Positions 30,936 to 31,361 of a stretch of 31,361 nucleotides of DNA are shown piece after piece. The first letter of the stretch is position 1. Each line of letters starts with the position of its first letter. The notes under the pieces were generated by a model. The model was not told the origin of the DNA, made no database searches, and worked only from the letters and a program-made list of their open reading frames with translations. A program made the translations under genes and the position numbers. Source of the stretch: Nemertoderma westbladi (lineage: Eukaryota > Xenacoelomorpha > Nemertodermatida > Nemertodermatidae); assembly GCA_032718475.1 (NCBI GenBank), contig JAUCBJ010005485.1, positions 1 to 31,361 on the forward strand, in the 5' to 3' direction.

Positions 30936-31361
30936 CTAATATGGCGCTAGGCAAAAACTCCCCGCCCCCTTATGGGCAATCTCGCCTGGGGCATCGAAAC
31001 TACAGTTCTGTATTGTTAATTGATTGATATTTTCCAAATATTGAGCGCAAGTTGGGTAATATCACATTTGAGGCTCAGTGGTAAGAAATTTTTCGGTCTA
31101 TTCCCCTATGCCCATGGCGAACCACTTATACTTCTGTAGATTTTTACTAATTCCTAAAAATATCCCTAATCCTAAAAAAAATTATAATTCCACAATTCCA
31201 AAAATATGCACTGAATAATAATTGCTTAATACTGTAATAATAATTTTCGTAATTGACTTAAAAAGGCCTATAATTATTTATAATTACATTGGGGTCCGAC
31301 CTATTATATACTGGTATTTGTATACTACAGTACTATCTATATATATAGGGCCTACTAATAT
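30936..31361. other. Non-coding end of the window
   Basis: AT-rich sequence with no recognisable gene or repeat structure. Confidence 0.5.

Overview
This is a stretch of an AT-rich animal nuclear genome, most likely a marine invertebrate. Reasons: split genes with GT/AG introns, an ezrin/radixin/moesin (ERM) gene end, an SLC12A8-type transporter, non-LTR retrotransposon ends, a hAT-type DNA transposon with an 8-bp target duplication, and many mini- and microsatellites. I cannot fix the phylum from the sequence. Only three genes are convincing.

Layout. 1-118 is the 3' end of a LINE. 119-529, 1028-3370 and 3371-8284 are three minisatellites with units of 23, 32/33 and 43 bp. The last two are related, and the 43-bp array has a higher-order structure. 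8285-9750 is unique AT-rich DNA. 9753-10976 is a fourth array of about 127 bp. It runs to within about 18 bp of an exon acceptor. Two exons (10995-11180 and 11457-11615, + strand) encode the C-terminal actin-binding tail of an ERM protein, so the arrays probably lie in its upstream intron. The penultimate exon's 3' end and splice donor are triplicated in a 52-bp tandem repeat. A second, 5'-truncated copy of the same LINE (11954-12595, minus) follows the gene.

12596-21570 holds no clear gene. It contains dispersed elements that share their ends (13909-15503, 17944-18552). The larger one carries nine CCGCTAGAGGGC motifs about 147 bp apart, close to the core motif of the insulator protein CTCF. 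It also contains a hexanucleotide array, poly-C/poly-G tracts and a fold-back element. 21603-23570 is a complete SLC12A8-like transporter in one uninterrupted reading frame, more GC-rich than its surroundings. Downstream lie a 16-bp near-palindromic array (24526-25010), a triplicated 28-mer, a possible small 5' exon, and a hAT element (27278-28578) with another inverted-repeat element nested inside it.

28829-30196 (minus) encodes a complete, single-exon Gfo/Idh/MocA-family NAD(P)-dependent oxidoreductase. 30555-30935 is a fold-back structure built from GCGGGCGAAG motifs around a 68-bp direct duplication. Nothing suggests that the three genes act in one pathway: cortical actin linkage, membrane transport and soluble redox chemistry simply sit side by side.
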